Below are positions 8,917 to 16,910 of a stretch of 64,000 nucleotides of DNA, one piece after another. Each line of letters begins with the position of its first letter. Position 1 is the stretch's first letter. The stretch lies in contig JAHZFJ010000017.1 in assembly GCA_019421365.1 (NCBI GenBank), positions 1 to 64,000 of the forward strand, in the 5' to 3' direction. The stretch comes from Lachnospiraceae bacterium. GTDB lineage: Bacteria > Bacillota > Clostridia > Lachnospirales > Lachnospiraceae. The notes below the pieces were generated by a model. The model saw only the letters and a program-made list of their open reading frames with translations, searched no databases and was not told the DNA's origin. A program made the position numbers and the translations under genes.

Positions 8917-9567
8917 TTGGAAGTGAATCATGTAAGTATTGGCATGACGGCCCCTGACTTTACTGCTCAAACAACTTTTGGCCCAGTCAAAATGTCTGAT
9001 TACAAAGGAAAGTGGGTTGTGTTCTTTAGTCATCCTGGAGATTTTACACCTGTCTGCACTACGGAATTCGTAGCTTTCTCACAAGCATATCCACAGTTCG
9101 AGGAGTTAGGGGCTACTCTACTTGGTCTTAGTATTGATAGTAATCCTTCGCATCTTGACTGGGTATACACAATTAAAGAATTGACAGGCATCACTGTTCC
9201 TTTCCCTGTAGTAGCAGACCGAAACGGAGACGTTGCAAGACTCTATGGTATGATTGCCCCTAATGTAAGTTCAACAGAAACTGTTCGTAACGTCTACTTT
9301 ATTGACCCTAATCAGGTAATTCGCGCTATCTTAGTCTATCCTTTAACTAACGGTAGAAGTATTCCTGAAATTCTTCGTCTATTACTTGCATTACAAACTA
9401 CTGATGAATACAGTGTTGTAACCCCTGCTAACTGGACCCCTGGACAGCCTGTCCTTGTTCCACCCGCAAAGACATTCGATGAACTCATGTCACGTCAGAC
9501 AGATCCTAATGCACTTGGTTTACAATGTATGGATTGGTTCTGGTGTTACAAGAAAATTAAAAGTTAA
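8917..9567 (+). CDS. peroxiredoxin, Prx6-like
   Basis: The 216-residue enzyme reduces peroxides through a peroxidatic cysteine, Cys47 in HPGDFTPVCTTEF, with the conserved Thr44 and Pro45 before it. The length and the C-terminal arm with Cys204 and Cys210 (LGLQCMDWFWCYKK) match the Prx6 group found in archaea and anaerobic bacteria, where one of the last two cysteines can resolve the oxidised site. Translation starts at a TTG 7 nt after GGAGG. It is monocistronic, closed by a hairpin terminator directly after the stop. I see no PerR-like box upstream. Confidence 0.93.
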   Translation: MEVNHVSIGMTAPDFTAQTTFGPVKMSDYKGKWVVFFSHPGDFTPVCTTEFVAFSQAYPQFEELGATLLGLSIDSNPSHLDWVYTIKELTGITVPFPVVADRNGDVARLYGMIAPNVSSTETVRNVYFIDPNQVIRAILVYPLTNGRSIPEILRLLLALQTTDEYSVVTPANWTPGQPVLVPPAKTFDELMSRQTDPNALGLQCMDWFWCYKKIKS

Positions 9568-9568
9568 A

Positions 9569-9598
9569 GAAAGAGGCTGACATTAAGTAGCCTCTTTC
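9569..9598. terminator. bidirectional hairpin terminator
   Basis: Arms GAAAGAGGCT (9569-9578) and AGCCTCTTTC (9589-9598) close the peroxiredoxin gene on the plus strand and may also end transcription of the convergent Cys-rich gene. Confidence 0.8.
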
Positions 9599-9648
9599 TC
9601 TCTATAATTAATTTCACTGTTTTACGTTGTAACCATTCGTTTAATCTA

Positions 9649-10506
9649 TTAACATTTTGGGTAACAATTTTTAGCAACTTTTTTCTTTAATTCACAAATG
9701 CATTTGTTGAGCTCTCTAGCTTCCATTAACTTATCCACTGCTGCCTTGGTGCACTCTAAGCTTTCTTCTTCCAGCTTATTCATATTACAAATCATTTCCT
9801 TTAATTCTTCTCTCATCTTCATACATGGATCACACTTATGCATTGTTCTTGACATACAGCTGTTGTTGCAATTTGTGTTACAACCACAGTTCATGTTACA
9901 GCCACAGTTATTAGTGTTTCTTGTGTTATCTGTTTCATTCATTGAGTCTAAGAATTCGTCCATACAAGTGTAGATTTCTTTTGCTTTCTCGTTATAGCAT
10001 AACCCCATCTTGATACAATCCATAGCATCATTAAGACCTTTTTCTGCTCCCATGAATTCTCTACGAGCTTTATCAGCAGTACAATTGTACAAGTCATATA
10101 ATCTCATAAATTCTTGACAAGAACAATCATTTACAATAATACTCTCCACAACTTCTTTTTCTGGTGCACAACTACGAGAAGGTCTTACACACTCATTATG
10201 TGGCATTTCACGGCCACAACTTGGTCTCATTAATTCATGCATTGGTCTTTCGCGGCCACAACTTGGTCTCATTGATTCATGCATTGGTTTTTCACAGCCG
10301 CAACTTGGTCTCATTGATTCATGCATTGGTCTTTCACAGCCGCAACTTGGTCTCATTGATTCATGCATTGGTCTTTCACAGCCGCAACTTGGTCTCATTG
10401 ATTCATGCATTGGTCTAACAGCTTCACATCTTGGCATTTCCCTTCTTGGTTTTTCACAACATCTATTCATTCTGTCGTTACAGGAATTATTTGATCCACA
10501 ATTCAT
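9649..10506 (-). CDS. Cys-rich tandem-repeat protein, unrecognised family
   Basis: A 285-residue protein read from the ATG at 10506, which follows AAAGGGAG by 6 nt; an upstream in-frame ATG at 10533 has no binding site. The N-terminal half contains five near-identical 14-residue units (RPMHESMRPSCGCE, with small changes) followed by a degenerate unit. The C-terminal half has Cys-rich strings (NNCGCNMNCGCNTNCNNSC) between predicted helices, including a long charged helix near the end. It has no signal peptide or membrane segment. Cys- and repeat-rich proteins with such Asn/Cys strings occur among clostridial spore-coat and coat-associated proteins, which would allow disulphide or metal cross-linking, but I do not recognise the family and no sporulation gene adjoins it. 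Confidence 0.8.
   Translation of the reverse strand: MNCGSNNSCNDRMNRCCEKPRREMPRCEAVRPMHESMRPSCGCERPMHESMRPSCGCERPMHESMRPSCGCEKPMHESMRPSCGRERPMHELMRPSCGREMPHNECVRPSRSCAPEKEVVESIIVNDCSCQEFMRLYDLYNCTADKARREFMGAEKGLNDAMDCIKMGLCYNEKAKEIYTCMDEFLDSMNETDNTRNTNNCGCNMNCGCNTNCNNSCMSRTMHKCDPCMKMREELKEMICNMNKLEEESLECTKAAVDKLMEARELNKCICELKKKVAKNCYPKC
10207..10416 (-). repeat. five 42-bp coding tandem repeats
   Basis: The DNA encoding the 14-residue units is a direct tandem array of five 42-bp copies. The two middle copies differ by only a few bases, which indicates recent expansion by slippage or unequal recombination. The array is in frame, so copy-number change would keep the protein open. Confidence 0.9.
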
Positions 10507-10612
10507 ATTTATCTCCCTTTTTCTATAATTCATATTGCATAATATATCTTATTCAACATAATATTGATTGGGACTAAATTTACATCGTGCCATTATTCCA
10601 TAAATCGACGTC

Positions 10613-10656
10613 AAAAAACTGTAGCACACCATTATTAAATGGCATACTACAGTTTT
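10613..10656 (-). terminator. terminator of the NCS2 permease gene
   Basis: AAAACTGTAG (10615-10624) pairs with CTACAGTTTT (10647-10656), with a second inner pairing CCATT/AATGG; on the minus strand the stem is followed by TTTTTTGACG. Confidence 0.8.
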
Positions 10657-10684
10657 AATTATTCAATCTATAACTTTGGATTAA

Positions 10685-12019
10685 TTATTCTTCTTTGAAC
10701 TCATAATCTTTACCTGGAAGTATCGCATTGAGCAAGATACCTGCAAGTGCTGCGACAGCTATTCCCGATAATGTAATGTCAAATCCACCAATTGCGAAAT
10801 TAATACCAGAATTAATCACTTGAGCGCCTACTTCATTGTATACATATTGATATTGGATACCTAATGCACTAACAAGGATAACTGCTGCTATGATTAGATT
10901 TCTACTCTTTGTAAAATCTACGGTATTCTCAACCACGTTACGTACACCAATTGCTGAAATCATTCCGTATAAGATTAATGATACACCACCAATAATTGCT
11001 GTTGGAATTGAACTTACAATGGCTGCGAACTTTGGAGAAAATGATAATACGATTGCGATACAAGCTGCAATTCTCATTACTACTGGATCATATACTTTTG
11101 ATAATGCAAGTACACCTGTATTCTCACCATAAGTTGTATTTGCTGGACCACCGAATAAGGCAGAAACACTTGTAGCCAGACCATCACCTAATAAAGTTCT
11201 ATGAAGTCCTGGATTTGCAATATAGTTCTTACCTGTGGTTGCACCAATAGCTGAGATATCTCCAATATGCTCCATCATTGTAGCTAAAGAAATTGGTACA
11301 ATAGTAATAATTGCACTTAAATTAAACTTTGCAAAATTGGCTGTTTTCAGCGGAACGCCAAGCCACGCTGCTTCTTTAACTGAAGTAAAATCTACTTCTC
11401 CCATAAAAAGTGCTAAGATGTATGCACCTACGATACCTAGCATAATAGGAATAATTTTGACCATACCTTTTCCCCAAATATTGCATACAATTACTATGCC
11501 TACTGCAACTATCGCAATAAGCCAGTTTGTTGAAGCGTTATTAATTGCTGTAGGAGCAAGAGTAAGTCCGATTGCTATAATAATAGGTCCCGTTACAACT
11601 GGTGGGAAGTAACGCATTACTTTCTTCGCACCGAATGCCTTAATAAAGGCAGCTACCACCAAATACACAAGACCTGCTACAAAAACACCACCACATGCAT
11701 ATGCTAATTGAATCGGATCAGCCACACCATCTTTTAGTGGTGCTACAGCAGCATAACCACCTAAAAACGCGAAAGAAGATCCTAAAAATGCTGGTACCAT
11801 TCCCTTTGATAATAAATGAAATAACAAAGTTCCAATACCAGCCATAAATAATGTTGTAGAAACACTTAAACCTGTTAAAATAGGAACCAAAACAGTTGCA
11901 CCAAACATTGCAAATGTATGTTGAAATCCTAATAATAACGTCTTCGGTAAACCTAGATGTTTTACACTATAGATACCCTCTTGTGCTACATTTTGATTCT
12001 GATTGCTCAGTTCTTTCAT
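10685..12019 (-). CDS. uraA: uracil/xanthine permease (NCS2 family)
   Basis: The 444-residue membrane protein has about 14 hydrophobic segments and the NCS2 hallmarks: the GFQHTFAMFGATVLVP opening, GLTLAPTAINNA, the SLATMMEHIGDISAIG segment that carries the proton- and base-binding Glu/His pair, and NTTYGENTGVLALSKV. It imports uracil or a related nucleobase by proton symport. The true start is the ATG at 12019, 8 nt after AGGAGG; a longer frame to 12118 lacks a binding site. The leader contains a CCAATG-TTT-CATTGG hairpin, and a promoter with TATAAT lies just upstream. I see no purine riboswitch. UraA is the best guess; xanthine transport is not excluded. Confidence 0.88.
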   Translation of the reverse strand: MKELSNQNQNVAQEGIYSVKHLGLPKTLLLGFQHTFAMFGATVLVPILTGLSVSTTLFMAGIGTLLFHLLSKGMVPAFLGSSFAFLGGYAAVAPLKDGVADPIQLAYACGGVFVAGLVYLVVAAFIKAFGAKKVMRYFPPVVTGPIIIAIGLTLAPTAINNASTNWLIAIVAVGIVIVCNIWGKGMVKIIPIMLGIVGAYILALFMGEVDFTSVKEAAWLGVPLKTANFAKFNLSAIITIVPISLATMMEHIGDISAIGATTGKNYIANPGLHRTLLGDGLATSVSALFGGPANTTYGENTGVLALSKVYDPVVMRIAACIAIVLSFSPKFAAIVSSIPTAIIGGVSLILYGMISAIGVRNVVENTVDFTKSRNLIIAAVILVSALGIQYQYVYNEVGAQVINSGINFAIGGFDITLSGIAVAALAGILLNAILPGKDYEFKEE

Positions 12020-12126
12020 TGAAGTACTTCCTCCTACTTTAAATTCATTTGTGACTTTCCTTTGACCAATGAAACATTGGCCATATATACATCCCTTGTA
12101 TAAATTGCCATCAAACATATCGGCTT

Positions 12127-12156
12127 ATTATATCATATAGCATTTTTGAAAAGCAA
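12127..12156 (-). promoter_or_regulatory. promoter of the NCS2 permease gene
   Basis: On the minus strand TTGCTT (12156-12151) and a perfect TATAAT (12132-12127) are 18 bp apart. This places the start near 12120 and gives a leader of about 100 nt that contains a 6-bp hairpin with 3-nt loop. Confidence 0.65.
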
Positions 12157-12371
12157 CACATAAAAAGTATTCGTAATACTCCCTCATAAGCCTTATAATC
12201 TTATAACTTCTCCAATTACATAAGCAAATATTTATATTTATTAACAGAAAAATAATCCATTTAGTATAAATTTTCATGTTTTTTGTCAATTATTCTGTTA
12301 TTTTGTAAATTCAAAAACTAATATACTTATATTCTAAAGCAATTGTAATGCATTATGTTTAGTGAATCTAG
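12157..12371. other. AT-rich intergenic stretch
   Basis: Apart from the permease promoter at its low end I see no gene, structured RNA or clear terminator for the deacetylase-like gene in this stretch. Confidence 0.5.
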
Positions 12372-13604
12372 CTAACGATCTATCACCTTATTGACATCTA
12401 TCACTGGTGCCAGTGCTGTTCTATAATTTCTTAGTGAATATCCGTCAACAGATATTCTCGTCATGTATATAGAATGTCCCTCCTCATACTCTCTTTGATA
12501 GAAGAAATTACTCACCGAACAAAATACGCGGAAACCATATTCTAAGAGCAAATCATACTTATCTTCTTCTGGTTTTACTAATTTCCCATAGGGATATACA
12601 AAGATCTTAGTCTCTCCAATGATTGGTTCAACCTCATCGCGAAATCTCTGCAAATCCTTCTTAAGACTATTATATGTATGCTTCGATACATCATAATGTC
12701 CATAACTATGACTAGCAAAGTTATAACCAAGTTCTTTCAGTCTTTTAACTACTCTTTTTGCTTTTACAATCTCGGCATCACGATCTCCATCATAATCTGC
12801 ATCTGTTCGGTAGCCAAATACCCCTGTAAATCCAGTCATACATAAAGTCATTCTCGATCCATGCGATGAGAATTCTGGATATTTTTCTATAAATTTCTCA
12901 AGTATTGGTACAAATTCATTATCGTCCGAATACACTACTGTACCATCTTTTTGATAAGTACCTGATACAATTTGATTCTCCTCATTTACTGTAAGGAAGT
13001 CCACCATTCCATTACCACGTTTCTTGACATCATACACCACATCATCTACAGAGAAAATCAATGGCTTTCTTCCTTTTGGTACTTGTACACTTTCAGCTAG
13101 TTTAAACTTTCCTTCTGAGTCCTCATAATAAGTATCATTAATATCAACTAAGCTATACCCATTCTTATATAATTCTTCTAGTAAATTCTTAAATTCCTGT
13201 ACATTAATACAATCATTATCATATCGCATTAATCCGTTCTTATCTTTAAGCTCAGGATATGCAATTAGAGTATGAATGAATATATGTGGAATTTCCCCTG
13301 AATACTCCTCGTATTCTACACTCGGTATATGGTTTTCCTCTGTAGTTTCACTACCAACCGTCTCATTCTCTGTGTTAGTATTGTTACTCTCTTCTTTTAT
13401 CTGTTCTTCTTTTAACTGATCTCCTTCATGTTCTTGATCTAGTGGATCTTGCTGTCCCGCTTGATTTTCTTCATTTTGCTCTCCTTTGCCATTGTCCTCT
13501 TGTGCAATATCCGGAATTATAGATTGCTTCTTACTATCTTTTTTGCAACCGCCAACGCTCATGCATATTAAAACTAAAACGAGATATACAATATACTTCT
13601 TCAT
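12372..13604 (-). CDS. polysaccharide-deacetylase-like lipoprotein
   Basis: The 410-residue product starts at an ATG 7 nt after GGGGGAG and has a lipoprotein signal ending in SVGGC at about residue 20. An acidic Glu/Gln/Asn-rich linker of about 75 residues leads to a carbohydrate esterase 4-like domain. The metal motif appears as PLIFSVDDVVYD, in which the usual Thr-Phe-Asp-Asp becomes Ser-Val-Asp-Asp, and as FASHSYGHYD, which keeps the Ser-His-x3-His pattern. The expected reaction is removal of N- or O-acetyl groups from a cell-wall or surface glycan outside the membrane. The altered first motif makes substrate and even activity uncertain. Confidence 0.8.
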   Translation of the reverse strand: MKKYIVYLVLVLICMSVGGCKKDSKKQSIIPDIAQEDNGKGEQNEENQAGQQDPLDQEHEGDQLKEEQIKEESNNTNTENETVGSETTEENHIPSVEYEEYSGEIPHIFIHTLIAYPELKDKNGLMRYDNDCINVQEFKNLLEELYKNGYSLVDINDTYYEDSEGKFKLAESVQVPKGRKPLIFSVDDVVYDVKKRGNGMVDFLTVNEENQIVSGTYQKDGTVVYSDDNEFVPILEKFIEKYPEFSSHGSRMTLCMTGFTGVFGYRTDADYDGDRDAEIVKAKRVVKRLKELGYNFASHSYGHYDVSKHTYNSLKKDLQRFRDEVEPIIGETKIFVYPYGKLVKPEEDKYDLLLEYGFRVFCSVSNFFYQREYEEGHSIYMTRISVDGYSLRNYRTALAPVIDVNKVIDR

Positions 13605-13649
13605 CACTTAACTCCCCCTACCTTAATAATTTGGTAATATTATTTATAA

Positions 13650-13719
13650 CACAGAAAAAGAAGCTGCCTCTTTGTTTACATATATCACTCTACATAAACT
13701 AAACCTAAACAGCTTCTTT
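13650..13719 (-). terminator. terminator after greA
   Basis: AAAGAAGCTG (13657-13666) and CAGCTTCTTT (13710-13719) can pair over a 43-nt loop and are followed on the minus strand by TTCTGTG. The large loop makes this a weaker call than the others. Confidence 0.5.
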
Positions 13720-13725
13720 CGTATA

Positions 13726-14229
13726 TTAGAATCCTCTTATTCTGTCGTTTTCATCTTCCTCAGTATTCGTAATTGACTTAACCACTACATCATAGCCATA
13801 TTTATCATTAACCCGGACATGTACACGGTCATTAACACGATGTCCAACAATTGCCTTACCAAGTGGCGATTCAATACTGATTAGACCTTTTAAAACATTC
13901 TCACGTACTGTTGTTACAATGCGATATGTCTCCGTTGTATCATCTTCTTCAAAATATAATTCAACCGTATTATTCATTCCAATTACATCATCTTCCGATG
14001 TATCATCAATCACCTTTGCAGTTTTAATCATTCTCTCAAGGTAACGTATACGGCTTTCATTCTTGTTTTTATCCTTTTTAGCAGCATAATATTCGAAGTT
14101 CTCACTAAGATCCCCATGAGCTCTAGCTTCCTTAACAGCATCAATTGCTTCTTTTCTAACTACTAATTTACGATAATCAATCTCATCTTGAATCTTCTTG
14201 ATATCACTCTGAGTTAATTCATTAAACAT
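13726..14229 (-). CDS. greA: transcription elongation factor GreA/GreB family
   Basis: The 167-residue protein has the GreA plan: an N-terminal antiparallel coiled coil (residues about 1-80) with the conserved GDLSENFEYYAAKKDK segment at the tip side, and a C-terminal FKBP-like domain containing SPLGKAIVGHRVNDRV. GreA rescues backtracked RNA polymerase by stimulating transcript cleavage. The ATG follows GGAGG. A 56-residue gene ends 24 bp upstream and is probably in the same transcript. It is somewhat divergent in the second domain and may be an accessory paralogue. Confidence 0.9.
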   Translation of the reverse strand: MFNELTQSDIKKIQDEIDYRKLVVRKEAIDAVKEARAHGDLSENFEYYAAKKDKNKNESRIRYLERMIKTAKVIDDTSEDDVIGMNNTVELYFEEDDTTETYRIVTTVRENVLKGLISIESPLGKAIVGHRVNDRVHVRVNDKYGYDVVVKSITNTEEDENDRIRGF

Positions 14230-14253
14230 GTTTGACTACCTCCATATACTGAT

Positions 14254-14424
14254 TTATTTCGGTATTTTGTGATTGCTACAAGACCTGCAGATACTCTTCC
14301 AACCAACAATTCTCTTAACTCTCTTTGGTAATTCTTTTCCATTCTTTACTTTATATGATTCCTTGATAACGCATCCGCATTCTTCATCAGATATTTCATT
14401 ATTACTTAATATTAAACATTTCAT
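14254..14424 (-). CDS. small basic protein upstream of greA, unknown
   Basis: A 56-residue frame (MKCLILSNNEISDEE to HKIPK) begins at an ATG 8 nt after AAAGGAA and ends 24 bp before greA. It has Cys3, Cys17, Cys19, Cys46 and Cys49; the last two form a CRSC motif and the first pair a CGC, a spacing that could hold one metal ion. The middle is lysine-rich. I do not recognise the family. Co-transcription with greA is likely from spacing. Confidence 0.6.
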   Translation of the reverse strand: MKCLILSNNEISDEECGCVIKESYKVKNGKELPKRVKRIVGWKSICRSCSNHKIPK

Positions 14425-14459
14425 GGTAAATATTCCTTTCTGTGTATCGCTGTTACTAT

Positions 14460-14654
14460 GCTCTAGAACTTCGTTCTATCGCTAACTTATCAGGTGAAAT
14501 CAAATACTCACTTCGTTCGTGCTTGATTTCCTGCTGATAGACTGCACGATCGGAACAAGTTCCTTCGTGTAATAGCTCTAGAACTTCGTTCTATCGCTAA
14601 CTTATCAGGTGAAATCAAATACTCACTTCGTTCGTGCTTGATTTCCTGCTGATA
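14460..14654. repeat. two 80-bp direct repeats rich in hairpins
   Basis: Positions 14460-14539 and 14575-14654 are identical over 80 bp, separated by 35 bp. Each copy contains AGAAC-TTC-GTTCT, and an inverted pair AAATCAA/TTGATTT around a TCACTTCGTTCGTG core. The spacer contains GGAAC-AA-GTTCC. In the second copy the outer arms extend to AACTTATCAG/CTGATAAGTT. The unit does not code and looks like a short mobile or amplifying palindromic element. Confidence 0.85.
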
Positions 14655-14736
14655 AGTTACATTATACCATAATCGTAGTATAACATGTATACCGAATAGT
14701 TTGTATTTTATCAAAATAAATATTTTGGCTTTATCA

Positions 14737-14780
14737 TACAAGTTGGGATAATGAACTTTTGTTCATTACCCCAACTTGTA
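14737..14780 (-). terminator. 20-bp hairpin terminator after the flavoprotein gene
   Basis: Arms 14737-14756 and 14761-14780 are complementary over 20 nt with a 4-nt loop. The single mismatch on the plus strand becomes a G-U pair in minus-strand RNA, which fits the upstream gene on that strand. Confidence 0.8.
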
Positions 14781-14860
14781 ATTTGTATTAAAAAACTTTA
14801 ATCTCTTTTTATTTCTCAATATAATTATAGTTCCATCAAGGATATAAGTTCTAATACACT

Positions 14861-15481
14861 CTAACGAATATAATTCGTTCTAACCTTTTCTTCTCTTACA
14901 GGCATTGCAACACCGGCTTTCTTACCTGCTTCAATACATTTTAGGAGCCATGCCATGTTAGTTCCAAGTGTTCTCATAGTTTGCATACCTTCTTCATCTT
15001 GAACAACCTCCTCTGGAGTATTGCCATGAACCATGTTCCAGTATTGAGATGAAACTATCGGCATGTTACAGATTGTGAAGTACTTATTAATCTGGTCAAA
15101 TGTTGCAGTTGCTCCACCTCTACGACAGCTTACCACTGCTGCACCCGGTTTATCTTCATATATGTTTCCCTTACCATAGAATGCACGATCTAAGAAGGAA
15201 GTTAGCATACCTGAAGCTGCTGCATAATGAACAGGTGAGCCAAATACGTATGCATCTGCTGTAGCGGCTTTTTCAACAAATTCATTCACTGTATCCTCCA
15301 TAAAACATTTACCAGTCTTCATACAGACACCACACCCTATACAGCCACATATTGGTTTTGCTCCAACTTGAAAAATCTCAGTTTCAATGCCTTGTTCATT
15401 CAACGTCTTAGCAACCTCTTGTAATGCGGTATATGTACAACCTTTTGCGCGAGGGCTTCCATTAACTAATAAAACTTTCAT
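14861..15481 (-). CDS. NADPH-dependent FMN reductase / iron-sulfur flavoprotein family
   Basis: The product, about 206 residues from the ATG at 15481 (MKVLLVNGSPR), has the flavodoxin-like fold of NAD(P)H-dependent FMN reductases, with the FMN-phosphate loop NGSPRAKGCTYTAL and the second FMN loop FGSPVHYAAASGML. A compact Cys motif, ICGCIGCGVCMKTGKC, resembles the cluster site of clostridial iron-sulfur flavoproteins (Isf), so it may carry a 4Fe-4S cluster and pass electrons to redox partners. An alternative ATG 12 nt upstream at 15493 is closer to AAAGGA but almost touches it. The neighbourhood of hemerythrin and hybrid cluster genes fits a role in oxidative or nitrosative stress. Confidence 0.85.
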   Translation of the reverse strand: MKVLLVNGSPRAKGCTYTALQEVAKTLNEQGIETEIFQVGAKPICGCIGCGVCMKTGKCFMEDTVNEFVEKAATADAYVFGSPVHYAAASGMLTSFLDRAFYGKGNIYEDKPGAAVVSCRRGGATATFDQINKYFTICNMPIVSSQYWNMVHGNTPEEVVQDEEGMQTMRTLGTNMAWLLKCIEAGKKAGVAMPVREEKVRTNYIR

Positions 15482-15837
15482 AATAATAACCATGTCCTTT
15501 CCATAGCCTGCAAACTTTGGGCCGCAGGCTCAAATTTGCGTGTGAAAGATTCATCTTTCACACTATACTCCTTCCAAACTCTAAAGACTTTGTCGTAACT
15601 AAATTCTCAGTTAAAAAGCAATCGTCTTTCAACCTAAGCTCATTATAATCCCTACTTCTGTTATATGCTAGTTAATTTGTTAGTATTATACTGAAAAAAG
15701 GCCCTTTGCTAAATAACTGAGTTGACCTTCGCCCTCTCAATTATCTAACAAAGAACCCTATTATTATGCGAAGTTTGAGTTATAGGTTAGAGTGTCAAAA
15801 GCCTCACACAAAACTCGCCTTCGTCAATTTGCGCTAA
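15482..15837 (-). other. hairpin-rich intergenic region between flavoprotein and hemerythrin genes
   Basis: It holds GCCTGC/GCAGGC (about 15507-15530), a 10-bp perfect hairpin GTGTGAAAGA/TCTTTCACAC (about 15540-15563) and the large terminator at 15694-15758. I see no gene in it. Confidence 0.6.
15694..15758 (-). terminator. terminator of the hemerythrin transcript
   Basis: As minus-strand RNA the stretch folds into a stem of more than 20 pairs, several of them G-U, and ends in six U. It lies about 80 nt after the hemerythrin stop codon. Confidence 0.8.
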
Positions 15838-16401
15838 TTATTGATTATATTTTTCTTCTAATCTTTGTAGAATTCCGAGATACTTACTCTGTACCCCTTC
15901 TTTCGCGCCTTCTTCTTCGAGTATCTTTGTCTGTTCATCAATAAAAACTAAACTTTCTTTTTTTAGATTCTTTTCAGCAAAAGTAAATACAACCTCATTC
16001 TCTTTTGTAGCGTGACGTTTGATTAGGTACGTATATGCAGTTGTATTAACGATAATATCTAGTTTTGCATCTGTATTCGTTTCGTCTGCCTCATATGCTC
16101 TTAATGCTTGTTCTAGTTCAGTCATGTGCAACCTACCAAGGTCATGTTCTACTAACATTCCATGGGTAACAAGATTCTTACCAATATTACCGAGCTCCTT
16201 AACCATAAAATCAAATAATAGGTTTTCTTCCTTTTTATGATGATGCTTGTCTGCATAATTTCTAACAAAATCCACCATGGCATCAAAGTCTGCCACCACT
16301 AATTCTCCACCGTTCATTACGTGTAAACTAGCCTTTCTCATTACCTCTGCCATACGTAGTATAGCATCATGTTCCTTAACAAGAATATCCACTCCATACA
16401 T
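15838..16401 (-). CDS. hemerythrin HHE-domain protein
   Basis: The 187-residue helical protein carries the hemerythrin di-iron ligands: VKEHDAIL (His11), ADKHHHKKEENLLF in helix two, HGMLVEHDLGR in helix three and LIKRHATKENEVVF in helix four. Such proteins bind O2 or NO at a di-iron centre or repair iron-sulfur clusters. It follows the DUF1858 gene with a gap of about 24 bp on the same strand, and the pair lies behind a promoter with the shared GTTGT-N4-ACAAC operator, linking it to hcp. A role in protection from oxygen or nitric oxide is a good inference. Confidence 0.92.
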   Translation of the reverse strand: MYGVDILVKEHDAILRMAEVMRKASLHVMNGGELVVADFDAMVDFVRNYADKHHHKKEENLLFDFMVKELGNIGKNLVTHGMLVEHDLGRLHMTELEQALRAYEADETNTDAKLDIIVNTTAYTYLIKRHATKENEVVFTFAEKNLKKESLVFIDEQTKILEEEGAKEGVQSKYLGILQRLEEKYNQ

Positions 16402-16425
16402 AACAACAAATATCTCCTTTCAAAA

Positions 16426-16620
16426 TTATAATAACTGGCTTAAAATCAAATCTAAATCAAGACCATGAACCGCACATGCTTCTTCTAATGTTTCTGATCT
16501 TGAAGAAGGGCACCCAATACAATGCATCCCTGACATTAACAATACCTCTGCATTCTCTGGGTGATGTTTTATAATATCACTAATAATTGATTGTTCTGTA
16601 ATTTCATCTTCGTAATTCAT
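16426..16620 (-). CDS. stand-alone DUF1858 domain protein, homologous to the tail of Hcp
   Basis: A 64-residue protein from the ATG at 16620; an in-frame GTG at 16635 is an alternative, and neither start has a strong binding site. It is essentially one DUF1858 domain with GMHCIGCPSSRSETLEEAC and VHGLDLDLIL. The same block (GMHCLGCPSS, ETLEEAC, VHGLD) forms the C-terminus of the hybrid cluster protein encoded 8 kb away. The CxxC pair plus a third Cys suggests metal, cluster or NO binding; the function of DUF1858 is not settled. It is first in a pair with hemerythrin and sits behind the shared operator. Confidence 0.85.
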   Translation of the reverse strand: MNYEDEITEQSIISDIIKHHPENAEVLLMSGMHCIGCPSSRSETLEEACAVHGLDLDLILSQLL

Positions 16621-16638
16621 AATTATCTCATGCACATC

Positions 16639-16652
16639 GTAAGCTTGCTTAC
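16639..16652. promoter_or_regulatory. 14-bp dyad in the DUF1858 leader
   Basis: GTAAGC-TT-GCTTAC is a perfect inverted repeat 19 nt upstream of the DUF1858 ATG, inside the predicted transcript. It could form a small hairpin at the ribosome binding region. Confidence 0.4.
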
Positions 16653-16769
16653 TATATCTTATCCATAAATCGGATTATAGACGTGCATATCTCCTTTCAT
16701 AAATTTTAACTATAGTTAATTCTATATAATTTCACTTGTTGGCATTTAAACTTTCATTACTATGTCCCT

Positions 16770-16811
16770 ATTATAACTTATTATCTTACAAATATATGTT
16801 GTAATTACAAC
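16770..16811 (-). promoter_or_regulatory. promoter and Crp/Fnr-type operator of the DUF1858-hemerythrin unit (site A)
   Basis: GTTGTAATTACAAC (16798-16811) is a perfect 14-bp palindrome. On the minus strand a perfect TATAAT (16775-16770) follows after exactly 22 nt, putting the dyad centre at -41.5 from a start near 16763. This is class II activator spacing, and it is identical at the two other sites in the window. There is no good -35 box, as expected for an activated promoter. The divergent ferritin-like gene starts 100 bp away on the other side. Confidence 0.8.
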
Positions 16812-16910
16812 GAAATTAATATTATTTAATTTTATGCAACTAACTTATTCGAATAAATCATGAATCAAATTCAAATACTATTATTTAAAATATATTAGGA
16901 GGCTATACTT

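Noticed and set aside
10207..10416. CRISPR-like array
   Set aside because: The repeats are directly joined without unique spacers and stay in one reading frame, so they are coding repeats.
10164..10418. Plus-strand repeat-bearing open frame opposite the Cys-rich gene
   Set aside because: It is the mirror of the 42-bp coding repeats; the minus-strand frame has the ribosome site, the full length and the sensible Cys pattern.
12019..12371. Purine or pyrimidine riboswitch upstream of the NCS2 permease gene
   Set aside because: No conserved purine-aptamer segments or PyrR-binding-type sequence could be found; only a simple 6-bp hairpin is present.
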